From positions 1-64,000 of the forward strand of contig NZ_CP005189.1 of NCBI RefSeq assembly GCF_001563285.1: a DNA stretch of 64,000 nucleotides. The letters are read 5' to 3'. Shown here piece after piece: positions 27,001 to 35,600 of the stretch. Source of the DNA: Sphingobium sp. MI1205 (GTDB lineage: Bacteria > Pseudomonadota > Alphaproteobacteria > Sphingomonadales > Sphingomonadaceae). Every line of letters begins with the position of its first letter. Position 1 is the first letter of the stretch. Both the position numbers and the translations under genes were made by a program. The notes beneath the pieces are model-generated. The model was not told the DNA's origin, did no database searches, and saw only the letters and a list, made by a program, of their open reading frames with translations.

Positions 27001-27373
27001 GCAGATCGCCATCAACGGGCGGTTGGCGACGGGCGGCGGGCTGTTCGCGACGGGGCTGGACACGATCCCGCTGGTGGCGATCGACGGGCGCTATGCCGCC
27101 GGGTCGAAGATCAACGGCTGCTTCATTGGTTCTGGCGCGTCCTGCACCGGGATCAGCATTGATAATCGGGATACGTTTGACGGGCTGCTGGACCCGACCG
27201 TGTCGGTGACGCGGGTCTTCCCGCTGGCGCTGATCCAGCTGCGCGATGTGGTGACGCAGGGCTTTCCCCCGTTGATCGACGAACCGGTGACGGGCGCGGG
27301 CAACGAGGATCTGTGGGATCGGCCATGCGGCGGACCGGGGGAGGCGGCCTGCGGCGGCGGCGGGACCCAATAA
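21023..27373 (+). CDS. Giant Gly-rich filamentous haemagglutinin-type exoprotein TpsA
   Basis: A 2116-residue secreted protein. It begins with a signal peptide (VTALAAACVMPQVRA, to about residue 33). The TPS secretion domain follows at about 34-280, with INWQPNDISGTGE and VWFYAPGGIVAG, the usual filamentous-haemagglutinin landmarks. Residues about 470-1400 are dominated by Gly-rich repeats of the type GGAGGAG, GTGGTA and GGxATGG. The last 600 residues return to beta-helix-like repeats (SGNVLLNAAG, VNASLNLGG). The C-terminus carries four Cys in two pairs (CFIGSGASC, CGGPGEAAC). The start at 21023 overlaps GGAGG in the tpsB end. Its likely role is a long surface fibre for adhesion or matrix formation. 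The next genes encode multihaem cytochromes, which is unusual for a TpsA. Confidence 0.88.
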   Translation: MNELARKTRLRGFVRCVSVTALAAACVMPQVRAQTAFQGSVTSSTGSPTIAQGTAGGTTDVITLNSAETIINWQPNDISGTGEIDFLPSDKTALFTNSVSGVGDFTVLNRILPVNGSGVPVSRVVALNGTVQSQINGSTGGKVWFYAPGGIVAGPTSLFSVGSLVLTSNDIDSTGGLYDPMSGAIRFRGAANALTSVEVRSGAQIEALSTGSYVALVAPRVVQGGTVRVNGSAAYVGAEAADITINGGLFDISISAGTTDANGVVHTGSTERPGATVTDAQRVFMVAVPKNNALTMLLSGNVGYDAANSVVQDGSAVVLAAGYDVAGGAAGARNATATGQADISIGGGIWQPDVQGQATGEIMVRPDVAPTVAFAGSIDLMAERAITLRADQGDVVSVGGNMDLTAGIGGTGGKIDVLTYGGSATNAGNGQISVTGAMHLDVSARGLSGTVNAPLLAGGDATGGEINVIANGGSISAGGLSAFAGATGGAGSDSSGNATGGSITMSALTAAGPSGTLGGAINVGNVSLTASAGVEYAFAEPLTGGNALGGTVAVSAAGGSITTGYMDIYANGTGGDASGVAGTGTGGSITVSASAAGGLRGSLTADCAFSCYIRADGSGGYGQNGANGTGGSILIHATDADFMADGFMDLNASGIGGGTPSFDGVAGRGGDGLGGSITVESRAGSAGSAVMRFGTVSAYADGASTTGSEGFMSSMSLSGSAYNEGDGGNGTGGTVNVLVAGGSMTADSLFASAYGQGGSSYVNCPQCGDGVTPFQAGIGQGGSVQFLMTGGSATIGSLDLVAGGIGGAGSAANAVDEVTSLAGQGIGGTALLESRGGVLNADMIRIQAIGAGGGSDPFYSFSSGLNGADGGAGVGGTAGLLMDVGGTGQIIVGQELSIRAEGHGGVGGIAGSDGMGGLYVAGAGGSGTGGTAGLTLASGALTAPSLLVSAEGIGGAGGHNESDAPGGAAGNGTGGTANVAYLNEGHAIGALTVKADGQGGHAGVNGYISGYDLNNEPIYVYGSGAGGAGGAGQGGVADMLIDVDPAFASLIVSADGIGSAGAIGGTGGAGGAGTGGIAALNIGFGATSVSGELRVSASGIGGAGGAGQIGPGGRGGDAFGGTATLGLTGTSTSLDAGDIGILAQALGGAGGAVGLQSGLGLAGADGGDATGGTALFAVNAGADAIIGAVMTLSGDAFGGAGSAGQDGPAGGAGGSGGQAAGGAATLRIDGGRLRVNSGFSTLPAYSISAVGHGGAGADGGAATDPTLGAGIGGNGGSGAGGAAAFEASDADFVLGDLSILANGIAGLGGAGGVDGLTSGGTASLTNGGGALLGPTAQRLLASLSMSASGTTGGRIGFADGSTAAGGGLRVTGPMTLSALGAVAPGFTGIDFAASGNPVTVGGAADFTTQGPLSFAFNGGGALAVAGALTGYSGTSITISHGARPAGLDSISAGSIYLATPGGISVTGAALRSAGLLTMLAQGGDIDLTGGSALAAGGDMRLFALGSVNGAGGGIAAAGRVAIGLGGGGAGDIRLASLSSGGLLDMADANGNALGGAGIAIGGDFAVAGAMSVGAGGGTLSASSISIGTLNAGSQTLTAPGGVQIGSAVTSGDLIVNASLNLGGADIDGLLQQRGAVATFGGTVAAGAIDIDAGSISANAFDARTGNLLLRSVAGLSVNSAQAAGTLTLIGAGINAQQVRSGGVALLDAGGGDLLVGDVLSQGAITAFGRNISLGSSGAMTIAEAVASGNVLLNAAGLATVAGQVSGQAVTIGSGDIVIGANGRVDAAGLLRFDATGGAAIGGGDATGGYSLSAAELGRVSAAELAIGASGDVIVGDLTVGTATLAGGGVMSIETPGLLRVQGAVAMTGRSGQGGLTLSAGQAVQVIAGQGSIDVRDANGALGGVLSLNAPVIYAATLAAIADVEAAGTLGARELRLAQDDGLALDEGMLRAGAIRLHASEGVYIQNSGLSTDFPDRRGFTANSLTIETGTARPQIAINGRLATGGGLFATGLDTIPLVAIDGRYAAGSKINGCFIGSGASCTGISIDNRDTFDGLLDPTVSVTRVFPLALIQLRDVVTQGFPPLIDEPVTGAGNEDLWDRPCGGPGEAACGGGGTQ

Positions 27374-27447
27374 GCGGCAAAAGCGTGGCAAAACAGATTG
27401 AAAGGGTGCGACGGACGGGGCAAGAGCGTCGTGCGCAAGGGGGCGTA

Positions 27448-28836
27448 ATGAGGGGCGTAAGGGGCGACAGGTTGAGCAGGCGGGCGGCTGGCGTGATGCT
27501 GGCGGCGGCGATGCTGTTCGCGCTGCTGCTGGGCGGCGTGGGCGGCAGCCGGCTGCGCGCGGCGGATGCGCCCGGCGGGCGGGCGTTCGTCGGCGTTGCT
27601 TCCTGCGCGGGTTCCACCTGCCATGGGCGGATGGAGGGCGATGGCAAGGTCGTGCGCCAGGACGAGTTGATGCGCTGGCAGGAGCCTTCGACCCCCGGCG
27701 GCGCGCATAGCCGGGCCTTTGCGGTGCTGTCCGGCACGCGGAGCAGGCAGATTGCGGCGACGCTGGGGCTGGGCGATCCGACGGCAGCGCCCGCATGCCT
27801 GGGATGTCACTCAACCCCCGCCGTCGCGCGGGGCGCACGGTTCCTGGCGCAGGATGGCGTGGGGTGCGAGGCGTGCCACGGGCCTGCGGGCGGATGGATT
27901 GCGAGCCATTATGCGGTGGGGGCGAGCCATGCGGGCAATGTCGCGGCGGGCATGATCCCGCTCGACCGGCCACAGGCGCGGGCTTCGGTGTGCCTGGATT
28001 GCCATTTCGGCAGCGACCGGCCCGGCCAGTTCGTCGATCATCGCATCATGGCGGCGGGTCATCCGCGCATTTCGTTCGAGCTGGACCTGTTTTCGTCGAT
28101 GCAGGCGCATCATGACGAGGATGCCGACTATGCGCGGCGCAAGGGGCGGACCGACAGCCTGAAAGTTTGGGCGGTGGGTCAGGCGATGGCGGTGGAACGC
28201 GCGCTGACGCTTTATGCGGGCGCGAAGGGGACGGAAGGGGCTTTCCCGGAATTCTATTTCTTCGACTGCCAAAGCTGCCATCGGCGCATCTATGATCAGG
28301 CGGAGCGGACCAAGACGTGGGAGGCCAATCCGGGGCGGCCGATCCCGGCGGGCATGCCGCCGTTCAATGACGAAAATATGATCCTGCTGTCCGCCGCCGC
28401 GCGGGTCGCCGCGCCGGAGCTGGCGGGGCGGTTCGATGCGGACAGCCGCGCTTTCCACGCGGCGATTGCGACTGATCGGCGGGCGGCGGTGGCGGCGGCG
28501 GGCAAGCTGGCGGCGAGCGCACGGGCGCTGGGCGACGCCTTTGCCAGCGGCGGCATGAAGGGCGACATGGCGTTCGCCATCGTGCGCGAGATTGCGGGCG
28601 GGGCGATTGCCCCACGCTTCACCGATTATGAAGGGTCCGTGCAGGCGGTGATGGCCATCGACACGCTGCTCAACAGCATGGTGAAGTCGGGCCAGGTAAC
28701 GGTGGGCGCGGCGGCGGGCATCCGCGCTGATGTCAACCGCGCCTATGCGGCGGTCAAGGAACCCAATAGCTATCAGCCCGCCATGTTCAGGAGCGCGCTG
28801 GGCAATGCCGCGCGCAGCATCGGAGCATTGCGGTGA
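27448..28836 (+). CDS. Pentahaem cytochrome c554-like protein
   Basis: A 462-residue exported cytochrome. After a signal segment (AAAMLFALLLGGVGG) come one CX4CH motif (CAGSTCH, 53-59) and four CXXCH motifs (CLGCH, CEACH, CLDCH, CQSCH). This gives five likely c-type haems in the first 280 residues. The arrangement resembles cytochrome c554-type multihaem proteins. The C-terminal 170 residues are helical, Ala-rich and free of haem motifs. The ATG at 27448 has AAGGGGG five bases before it; the upstream tpsA stop is 74 bases away. It overlaps the next gene by the four-base GTGA. Likely a periplasmic electron carrier in the redox system proposed here. Confidence 0.85.
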   Translation: MRGVRGDRLSRRAAGVMLAAAMLFALLLGGVGGSRLRAADAPGGRAFVGVASCAGSTCHGRMEGDGKVVRQDELMRWQEPSTPGGAHSRAFAVLSGTRSRQIAATLGLGDPTAAPACLGCHSTPAVARGARFLAQDGVGCEACHGPAGGWIASHYAVGASHAGNVAAGMIPLDRPQARASVCLDCHFGSDRPGQFVDHRIMAAGHPRISFELDLFSSMQAHHDEDADYARRKGRTDSLKVWAVGQAMAVERALTLYAGAKGTEGAFPEFYFFDCQSCHRRIYDQAERTKTWEANPGRPIPAGMPPFNDENMILLSAAARVAAPELAGRFDADSRAFHAAIATDRRAAVAAAGKLAASARALGDAFASGGMKGDMAFAIVREIAGGAIAPRFTDYEGSVQAVMAIDTLLNSMVKSGQVTVGAAAGIRADVNRAYAAVKEPNSYQPAMFRSALGNAARSIGALR

Positions 28837-30809
28837 GCGGCGCGCGGCACAGGTTGAGCGCGCTGGTTGCGGCGTCGGCGCTGATCCTGTCGTCCTGCGG
28901 CGGTGGCGGGAGTGACGGCGGGAGCGGGGGCAGCCCCACGCCTGCGCCGACGCCTACGCCCACGCCTGCGCGGCTCTATGCCGATCCGGCGCAGGAGGCG
29001 CTGACCGTCGCCGATGTGGAAAATGTCGTCGGCCATGCGGTCGCCGAAGCGCAGGCGCGCAGCCTGCCCGCCGTCATTGCCGTCACCGACCGGGTGGGCA
29101 ATGTGCTGGCCGTGTTCCGCATGAACGGCGCGCGGGCGAGCGCCACGACCAGCGCTGCGCCCAATGGCCAGAATATCGACGCGCAGAACCTGACCGTCCC
29201 GGCGGAGGCTGGCGCGATTTCAAAGGCGATTACCGGCGCCTATCTGTCGAGCGGGGGCAACGCCTTTTCCACGCGCACGGCGAGCATGATCGTGCAGGAG
29301 CATTTCCCGCCCGCGCCGGGCACGGTGGGCCTTGAAAGCGGGCCGCTGTTCGGCGTGCAGTTCAGCCAGTTGCCCTGTTCGGACCTGTCGGCGCGCTTCA
29401 TGTCGTCGGGCGCCCAGGCGATGATCGGGCCGAAACGGTCGCCGCTGGGGCTGGCGGCTGATCCGGGGGGCTTTCCGCTCTACAAGAATGGCGTGGTCGT
29501 AGGCGGCGTCGGCGTGATGGCGGACGGCGTCTATGGGTCCGATCCCGATGTCACCGACACGGATAATGACCCGGAAGAATATATCGCGCTCGCCGGGACG
29601 CTGGGCTTTGAAGCGCCCGACACTATCCGCGCCAATCACATCTTCGTGGACGGCACATCGCTGCGCTATTCGGATGCGGCCTATGCGGGATTGATGGCGA
29701 GCGGGGCGGTGAGCTTTGCCGCGATCAATGGCAGCGCCGGGGCGCTGGTGGCGGTGCGCGGCTATTATGGCGAACCCGCGCCGATGGTGCTGGCGGGCGT
29801 GGCGTATGGGACCGAGGCGTCGGGCGTGCGCCAGTCGCGGGTCGGGGAATTTGCCAATCGCGACGCATTCGTGCTGACGGACGGGTCGGGGGCGAACCGC
29901 TTTCCCATTCGGGCGGCGACCGATGCGGGCGATGTGGCGCAGCCGCTGACCGCCGCCGAAGTAACGGCGGTGCTGGAGGAAGCCTTTGCCATCATGAGCC
30001 GGGCGCGGGCGCAGATCCGGCAACCGCTGGACAGCAGGGCGCAGGTGACGATCAGCGTCGTGGATACGCGCGGGGCGGCGCTGGGCATCGTGCGGTCGCC
30101 CGATGCGCCGATCTTTGGCACGGACGTCAGCTTGCAGAAGGCGCGGACTGCGGCCTTCTTTTCCAGCGGCCATGCCGCGCCGGACCTGCTGGCGAGCAGC
30201 AGCGCGGATGTGGCGGCGTTCGTGGGCAAGGCGCGGACTTTCCTGAATGACTCCGATGCACTGACGGGGACGCATGCCTTTACCGACCGGGCGAACGGCC
30301 TGCTGTCGCGGCCCTATTTCCCCGATGGTGAGGTGGGCCGTCCGAACGGGCCATTCTCCCGCCCCATCGCGCAGTTCAATCCCTTTTCCACCGGATTGCA
30401 GTCGGCGCTGGTGGTGGGCGATCTGGCCGCGCATCTGGCCTTTGTGACCGGGGCGAGCGCCAGCGACACGCCGCAGCGTTGTTCGGCTCTGGCCGGGGTG
30501 GGCGCGGGCAACCGCATCCAGAACGGCGTTCAGATTTTCCCCGGTTCGGTCCCCATCTATCGCGGCAATGCGCTGGTGGGCGCGATCGGCGTGTCGGGCG
30601 ACGGCATCGATCAGGATGACATGATCAGCTTCCTTGGCGCGCATAATGGCGGCCAGCGCGGCGGCGGCATCGGCAATGCGCCTGTTGCGATCCGGGCGGA
30701 CCAGATCGTCGTGGATCTGGGGAGTAAGGCCGTGCGGCTGCGCTATGTCAGCTGCCCCTTTGCGCCGTTCCTCGACAGTTCGTCCCAGAATGTGTGTCAG
30801 GGGCTGTAG
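28833..30809 (+). CDS. Tandem GlcG/HbpS (DUF336) haem-binding-type lipoprotein
   Basis: A 658-residue lipoprotein starting at GTG 28833, overlapping the cytochrome gene. The lipobox LILSSC puts the lipidated Cys at residue 22, followed by a Gly/Ser and Pro/Thr linker (TPAPTPTPTP). Two GlcG/HbpS-like units follow, one at about 55-330 (ITVADVENVVGHAVAEAQ-like helix, VAVTDRVGNVLAVFRMNGA, YKNGVVVGGVGVMADG) and one at about 370-640 (VTISVVDTRGAALGIVRSPD, YRGNALVGAIGVSGDG). HbpS proteins bind haem and respond to redox stress, while GlcG-type proteins are often just associated with oxidoreductases. Location among multihaem cytochromes favours a haem- or redox-related role at the outer membrane or cell surface. 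Confidence 0.75.
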   Translation: MSGARHRLSALVAASALILSSCGGGGSDGGSGGSPTPAPTPTPTPARLYADPAQEALTVADVENVVGHAVAEAQARSLPAVIAVTDRVGNVLAVFRMNGARASATTSAAPNGQNIDAQNLTVPAEAGAISKAITGAYLSSGGNAFSTRTASMIVQEHFPPAPGTVGLESGPLFGVQFSQLPCSDLSARFMSSGAQAMIGPKRSPLGLAADPGGFPLYKNGVVVGGVGVMADGVYGSDPDVTDTDNDPEEYIALAGTLGFEAPDTIRANHIFVDGTSLRYSDAAYAGLMASGAVSFAAINGSAGALVAVRGYYGEPAPMVLAGVAYGTEASGVRQSRVGEFANRDAFVLTDGSGANRFPIRAATDAGDVAQPLTAAEVTAVLEEAFAIMSRARAQIRQPLDSRAQVTISVVDTRGAALGIVRSPDAPIFGTDVSLQKARTAAFFSSGHAAPDLLASSSADVAAFVGKARTFLNDSDALTGTHAFTDRANGLLSRPYFPDGEVGRPNGPFSRPIAQFNPFSTGLQSALVVGDLAAHLAFVTGASASDTPQRCSALAGVGAGNRIQNGVQIFPGSVPIYRGNALVGAIGVSGDGIDQDDMISFLGAHNGGQRGGGIGNAPVAIRADQIVVDLGSKAVRLRYVSCPFAPFLDSSSQNVCQGL

Positions 30810-30811
30810 CG

Positions 30812-32650
30812 ATGGGGATCGCCGCTTTCCTGCCGCTTTTTGCGCTGGCGCAGCCTGGAGAGCCTGTGCCGCCGCCTCCGCCCGACAATTGGGAGGAGAT
30901 ATTGAACGCGCCGGAAGTTGGCGCGGACGAGCAGTTGATCGATGGCCGCCGCCGTCCCGGTTATGAAGCGCCGCTGCCGGATGCGGTGACACAGGACAAT
31001 CCGGGCGCGGTGCGTGCGCCGCCGCCAGAGGCCTTTCCGGTCGATCAGGTGCCGATCCCCGACCGCTGGCGGCTGATTGAATCGCTGGGCGTGGTGAAGG
31101 AACGCTGGTTCGACCCCTATAACCAGAACACGCTGAAGGGCGACCGGCCGATCAACCGCGACAAGGTGAAGTGGTTGCCGATCAAGGGCGACGACTGGTT
31201 CTTCGTCGCCAATGCGGTGAGCGACACGGTGATCGAGCCGCGCACCTTTCCCATCCCCGTGGGCGTGCAGACGACCGAGCGGCCCGGCAGCATCGATGTG
31301 TTCGGCAAGGATGCCAGCTATGTGCTGAGCCAGACCTTCATCGGCGGTTTTGCGCTGATCAAGGGATCGACCGCGTTCAAGCCGCCGGACATCGAATATC
31401 GGCTGACGCTGGCCTATAATATCAATCATGTGAATGTGCCCGAACGGCGCGTGCTGTTCGTCGAGCCGTCCCGGCCGTCGCGCCGCACCGACCATTTTCT
31501 GGGCGTGCAGGAATTGTTCGTCGACTATCATCTGGCGAACACATCGGATCGCTATGACTTCCGGTCGATCCGCGTGGGGGTACAGCCATTTCAGTCGGAT
31601 TTTCGCGGCTTCCTGTTCAACGACCAGCAGCTGGGCATCCGCCTGTTCGGCAATCGCGACAATAACCGGTTCCAGTTCAACCTCGCGGCTTTCTGGCGGC
31701 TGGAGAAGGACACGAACAGCGGCCTTAATTCGGTGGTGCAGACGCCGCGTCGGGACTGGGTGTTTCTGGCGAACCTGTATCGGCAGGATTTCCTGATTCC
31801 GGGCCTGACCAGCCAGATTACCGCCGTCTATAATATGAACCGCGAGGCCGGGCGGATCGAGGTTGACGATAACGGCTTTCCGGTGCGGCCCGCACTGCTG
31901 GGCGACCTGCGCGGGCGGGATTATGATGTCGTGTATCTGGGCTACAATGCCGATGGGCGGGTCGGGCGGCTCAACCTGACGGCGTCGGCCTATGGCGCGC
32001 TGGGGGAGGACAGGAACAGCTTCTTCACATCCGAGCCTGCGCAGATCAGGGCTTTCTTCGCGGCGGCGGAAGCGAGCATCGACAAGGATTGGGTGCGGTT
32101 CCGGCTGTCGGGGCTGTATGCAAGCGGCGATGGCGATCCTTATGACGATCGCGAGACCGGGTTCGATGCGATCTTTGAAAATCCGGTCTTTGCCGGTGCG
32201 GACACAAGCTACTGGATCAGGCAGACCATCCCTTTTGCGGGCGGTGGGCGCGCGATCGGCATCAATGGCCGCAACGGCATATTGAATTCGCTGCGCTCGT
32301 CGAAGGAGCAGGGGCAGTCGAACTTCAACAATCCGGGCACCATGCTGCTGGGCGCGGGCGCGGATTTCGATGTGCTGCCCGAATTGCGGCTTTCGGCCAA
32401 CGCCAACCATCTGTGGTTTGAAAATACCGCCACCTTGCAGGCGCTGCGCAACGAAGGGAGCATTCCCAAGTCGATCGGATGGGATCTGTCCACCGCCGCG
32501 ATCTGGCGGCCGCATGCTACGCAGAATATCGTGTTCCGCCTGTCGGGCGCGACGCTGCTGCCGGGCGCGGGCTTTCGCGACCTTTTCACCAATAGCGAGC
32601 GCAACCGGAACTATTATTCCGTGCTCGGCAATTTGATTTTGAGTTATTGA
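30812..32650 (+). CDS. Outer-membrane beta-barrel protein of the cytochrome cluster
   Basis: A 612-residue exported protein, or 618 residues if the GTG at 30794 is used. It has a hydrophobic leader (IAAFLPLFALAQ), a Pro-rich segment, then from about residue 110 alternating amphipathic strands typical of a large barrel (YRLTLAYNINHVN, DFRSIRVGVQPF, LRLSANANHLWFE) and ends with the Tyr-final signal NLILSY. I do not see CXXCH motifs. It starts two bases after the lipoprotein stop and overlaps the decahaem gene by one base. By position it could be the porin sheath of a porin-cytochrome conduit, as MtrB is to MtrA, but similarity to MtrB is not evident by eye. Confidence 0.65.
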   Translation: MGIAAFLPLFALAQPGEPVPPPPPDNWEEILNAPEVGADEQLIDGRRRPGYEAPLPDAVTQDNPGAVRAPPPEAFPVDQVPIPDRWRLIESLGVVKERWFDPYNQNTLKGDRPINRDKVKWLPIKGDDWFFVANAVSDTVIEPRTFPIPVGVQTTERPGSIDVFGKDASYVLSQTFIGGFALIKGSTAFKPPDIEYRLTLAYNINHVNVPERRVLFVEPSRPSRRTDHFLGVQELFVDYHLANTSDRYDFRSIRVGVQPFQSDFRGFLFNDQQLGIRLFGNRDNNRFQFNLAAFWRLEKDTNSGLNSVVQTPRRDWVFLANLYRQDFLIPGLTSQITAVYNMNREAGRIEVDDNGFPVRPALLGDLRGRDYDVVYLGYNADGRVGRLNLTASAYGALGEDRNSFFTSEPAQIRAFFAAAEASIDKDWVRFRLSGLYASGDGDPYDDRETGFDAIFENPVFAGADTSYWIRQTIPFAGGGRAIGINGRNGILNSLRSSKEQGQSNFNNPGTMLLGAGADFDVLPELRLSANANHLWFENTATLQALRNEGSIPKSIGWDLSTAAIWRPHATQNIVFRLSGATLLPGAGFRDLFTNSERNRNYYSVLGNLILSY

Positions 32651-35600
32651 TGCGCCCGCTTTTCGCCTTTCTGTTGCTGATCCTTGCCGCTTTGACCGTG
32701 CCGGTGGTCATCCTGCACGCGTCGGACGCGGAAAAGCCGGTCGAGCGCGTCTATGCGGTGACGCCCCCCGCGCCGATGAGCCAGACGGCGGAACAGGTCG
32801 CGGCGAAATCGGACGGTTGCTACAGCTGCCATACCAAGACGGACGAGCCGTCCATGCATGCGACCCCGGCGGTCATGCTGGGCTGCGTCGATTGCCATGG
32901 CGGCGATGCGGCGGTGCGCGGCGATCCTTCCCATGGTTTCGACGATCCGGCCTATGTCGCGGCGCGGGACAAGGCGCATGTGCTGCCTCGCTATCCCGAA
33001 AGCTGGCATTATCCTTCGTCCGCCAACCCCAAGCGGACCTACACGCTGCTGAACCGGGAAGCGCCGGAGTTCGTGCGCTTCGTCAACCCCAGCGACTATC
33101 GCGTGGCGCGCGAGGCGTGCGGATCATGCCATATGCAGACGATCGAGGCGGCGGAACGGTCGCTGATGGCGTCGGGCGCGATGCTGTGGGGCGGGGCGGC
33201 CTATAATAATGGCGTCGTGCCGTACAAGAATTACATATTCGGCGAGGCCTATACCCGCGATGGCAAGCCCGCGAAGATCGTGTCGCCCGGATCGCCCCCC
33301 GGTACGCTGACTGCGGAGCAGAAGGCGCGCGGGGCGCTGGCGGAACTCTATCCGCTGCCCAACTGGCAGGTGACGCCGCCGGGCGACGTGTTCCGCGTGT
33401 TCGAGCGCGGCGGGCGCAATATCGCGACGCAGTTCCCGGAAATCGGCCTGCCCAACCCGACCGGGTCGATCCAGCGGCTGGAGGAGCCGGGGCGCCCTGA
33501 CCTCAAGCAATCCAGTCGCGGGCCGGGCACGGGCCTGCGCGTGGCGATCCCGGTGCTGAACCTGCACAAGACGCGGCTCAACGACCCCTATATGTGGTTC
33601 ATGGGGACCAATGATCAGCCGGGCGATTATCGCCATTCGGGCTGTTCGGGGTGCCATGTCGTCTATGCCAACGACCGCGAGCCGCGCCACAGCCTGACCT
33701 ATGCGCCCTATGGCCGCGACGGGCAGAGCGCGACGGTGGACCCGACCATCGCGTCCAAGGTGCAGCATGAGGATAGCGACCACGGCGCGTTGAAGGGCGC
33801 GCATGGGAAGGAGGTCAAGCCGGATCATCCGATCGGCGCGGTCAAGGAAAGCGGGCACCCGATCCGCCATGCGTTCACCCGCGCCATCCCGACCGCGCAG
33901 TGCATGAATTGCCACATGCATCAGCCGAACATCTTCCTGAACAGCTATCTTGGCTACACCATGTGGGACTATGAGTCCGACGCAGGCCTGATGTGGCCGG
34001 AAAAGCAGAAATATCCGACCGCCGCGCAAACGCACCAGACGCTGGAGCGCAATCCCGAAGGGGCAGCGCCGAAGGGCAACTGGTCGGACCTGGACTTCCT
34101 GCGCAACGTCTATGACCTGAACGACAAGGCGAAGGATACGCAGTTCGCCGACTATCACGGCCATGGCTGGAACTTTCGTGGCGTGTTCAAGCGCGACCGG
34201 GAAGGCAATCTGCTCGACGCCGATGGCAAGATCGTCGCGAATGACGACCCGGAGAAATGGCGGAAGAAGGGCGAGGACAAGTTCGTGCCCGTGGGCGTCA
34301 ACCCCGGCAAGAGCGTCCATATGATGGACATTCATGCCGAAAAGGGCCTGCAATGCGCCGATTGTCACTTCGCGCAGGACAGTCATGGTAATGGCTTCAT
34401 CTATGGCGAGGTGGCGAACGCCATCGAGATCGGGTGCAAGGATTGCCACGGGACGGCGGACGCCTATCCGACGCTGCTGACGTCCGGCCCCGCCGCGCCG
34501 CCCAAGGGCAACAATCTGGCGCTGCTGCGCAACCCGGATGGCAAGCGGCGGTTCGAATGGTTTTATGACGCGAGCGGGCGGCGCAAGCTGATCCAGCGGT
34601 CCATCGTTGATCCGAAGCTGGAATGGGAAGTGTCGCTGGTCAAGGATGCGGTGGACGCGACCAGCCCGCATTTCAATGCGAAGGCGGCGCGCGCCAAGCT
34701 GATGAGCCGGTCGGGCGCGGAGGATGGCAGTTTCTCCTTTGGCCCCGGCGTCGCGAAGGAAGACCGGGCGCATAATGACGAGAATATGGCCTGCTTCACC
34801 TGTCACCTGAGCTGGACGACGAGTTGCGGCGGTTGCCACCTGCCGATCGAGGCGAACTGGAAAACGTCGCTGCACCATTATGAGGGCGAGGAGACGCGCA
34901 ACTTCGCCACCTATAACCCGCAGGTCGCGCGGGACGAGATGTTCCAGCTGGGCAAGCACCAGACGACCAAGGGCAATATCTATGCCCCGGTGCGATCGAC
35001 GTCGGCGCTGGTGCTGTCGTCCACCAACATCAACCGCGAGCGCATCTATATCCAGCAGCCGCCGGTGTCGGGCATCGGCTTTTCAAGCCAGGCGTTCGCG
35101 CCGCATTTCCCGCATACGGTGCGCAAGACAGAGACGAAAACCTGTTCCGATTGCCACCTGTCGGAGAAGGACGACAATAATGCGATCATGTCGCAATTGC
35201 TGTTGCTGGGCACGAACTTCGTCAACTTCGTCGGGCTGAACGCCTGGACGGGACTTGAAGGCGGGTTCGAAGCGATCCGCGTCACCGAATGGGATGAACC
35301 GCAGGCGGTGATCGGCAGCTATCTGCAGAAATATGCCTATCCCGATTATTGGAAGCTGCATGTCGATCAGAACAAGCGCGAATTGAAGAATTGGGTTCGC
35401 GGCAAATATTTCGACAAGAAAGGCTCTGGCGAGAGCCGGGCGATCGAGGAATTCCGCAATGTCGTGAAGGGCACGGCTGGCCGTGTCGGATGCCTGCAAC
35501 TGCGCGGCGAATATATGTATGTGGCCGAAGGAAAGGGCGGCTTCCGCGTCTATGACGTCGCGTCCATCGGCAACAAGGGCTTTTCCGAACCGATATTGAG

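Noticed and set aside
25733..27973. Long minus-strand frame opposite the tpsA end
   Set aside because: Spans a real gene boundary, is rich in Arg/Pro, and has no ribosome binding site. Shadow of repetitive GC-rich coding sequence.
29220..30992. Long minus-strand frame opposite the GlcG/HbpS-like gene
   Set aside because: The plus frame has a lipobox and two family domains; the minus frame has none.
33124..34959. Long minus-strand frame opposite the decahaem gene
   Set aside because: The plus strand has ten CXXCH motifs and an LVIVD domain; the minus frame has no recognisable protein.
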